A stretch of 6,673 nt of DNA, taken from positions 1-6,673 of the forward strand of contig CALZBV010000139.1 in the NCBI GenBank assembly GCA_945622055.1, given 5' to 3'. This DNA comes from an uncultured Clostridia bacterium. Lineage in GTDB: Bacteria; Bacillota; Clostridia; Lachnospirales; Lachnospiraceae. A model generated the notes under the pieces. That model was not told the origin of the DNA, ran no database searches, and was given only the letters and a program-made list of their open reading frames with translations. The position numbers and the translations under genes were made by a program. Below, one piece after another: positions 6,506 through 6,673 of this stretch (position 1 is the first letter of the stretch; each line of letters begins with the position of its first letter).

Positions 6506-6515
6506 AATATGAGTT

Positions 6516-6548
6516 CGGGCCGTACCTTTGGTACGGCCTGTTTTTTTT
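6516..6548 (+). terminator. Rho-independent terminator of the reductase gene
   Basis: A perfect 9-bp stem, GGCCGTACC (6518-6526) and GGTACGGCC (6530-6538), closes a TTT loop. It can extend by a G-T and a C-G pair at its base and is followed by eight T (6541-6548). It lies 10 bases after the reductase stop codon and isolates that gene from the hydrolase downstream. Confidence 0.97.
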
Positions 6549-6581
6549 ATGGTATTTGACGCAGGAATATGTTTTTGAAAG

Positions 6582-6587
6582 AAAGGA
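6582..6587 (+). promoter_or_regulatory. Ribosome site for the HAD gene
   Basis: AAAGGA ends seven bases before the ATG at 6595, the best-placed start here; the ATG at 6589 in the same frame is too close. This fixes the initiating frame, which is not the frame of the HAD motif. I found no convincing promoter between the terminator and this site. Confidence 0.6.
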
Positions 6588-6594
6588 AATGAAA

Positions 6595-6673
6595 ATGGAA
6601 GAAAAAAAAGGGCATTATCTTTGATCTCGACGGTACCTTGTGGGATTCTTCGGAAGAGGTTGTGATTGCATGG
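6595..6673 (+). CDS. HAD-family hydrolase, 5' fragment with apparent frameshift (3' partial)
   Basis: From 6611 to the window edge one frame reads G-I-I-F-D-L-D-G-T-L-W-D-S-S-E-E-V-V-I-A-W. This holds the D-x-D-G-T nucleophile motif of HAD phosphatases of the phosphoglycolate phosphatase/beta-phosphoglucomutase type; the first Asp forms the phospho-enzyme. That frame is closed upstream by TGA at 6590-6592 and has no ATG, GTG or TTG before the motif. The ATG with the ribosome site (6595) is in the preceding phase and reads M-E-E-K-K-G-H-Y-L then TGA (6622-6624). The two phases meet at a run of eight A (6602-6609). Removing one A gives a normal N-terminus, M-E-E-K-K-G-I-I-F-D. The break may be a sequencing or assembly indel, a real mutation, or slippage. 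The protein continues beyond the window, so its substrate class cannot be judged. Confidence 0.75.

Noticed and set aside
6602..6610. Programmed -1 frameshift heptamer (A-AAA-AAG) in the HAD gene
   Set aside because: A -1 shift leads to a phase without the DxDGT motif that ends in a stop. Only a +1 shift or an A-tract length change restores the enzyme.

Overview
This window reads as an ordinary stretch of chromosome from an anaerobic Firmicute, most likely a gut-type Lachnospiraceae or related Clostridia. The evidence is the mix of protein families (DUF4349 lipoprotein, AEC transporter, aldo/keto reductase with a ferredoxin-like tail), the strong AGGAGG-type ribosome sites, the extended -10 promoters and the moderate GC content. 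The genus cannot be fixed from the sequence alone. All credible genes lie on the + strand. There are no mobile elements, RNA genes or CRISPR arrays that I can recognise.

Layout. 1-1029 is the 3' part of a probable clan GH-A (GH26-like) glycoside hydrolase, followed 20 bases later by a DUF4349 membrane lipoprotein (1050-2018). A well-formed promoter starts 13 bases after that gene and drives an FKBP-type (SlyD-like) prolyl isomerase at 2101-2526. A gap of about 300 bases (2527-2829) then holds a protein-like open frame without a start codon, two tiny unproven ORFs and a good promoter. That promoter drives a membrane-anchored MCP-type signalling protein (2830-4287) and, 8 bases downstream, an AEC-family transporter (4296-5222). 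An extended -10 promoter precedes a single-gene unit for an aldo/keto reductase with two [4Fe-4S] motifs (5375-6505), closed by a strong intrinsic terminator. The window ends in the first codons of a HAD-family hydrolase (6595-6673+), whose start codon and DxDGT motif lie in different frames across a run of eight A.

Functionally the genes look like independent short transcription units: polysaccharide breakdown, envelope, protein folding, signalling plus transport, and redox metabolism. I see no coherent new multi-gene system. The points most worth a second look are the apparent frame break at the start of the HAD gene, the MCP-like protein with an altered signalling tip and no sensor domain coupled to a transporter, and the unexplained coding-like remnant after the prolyl isomerase gene.
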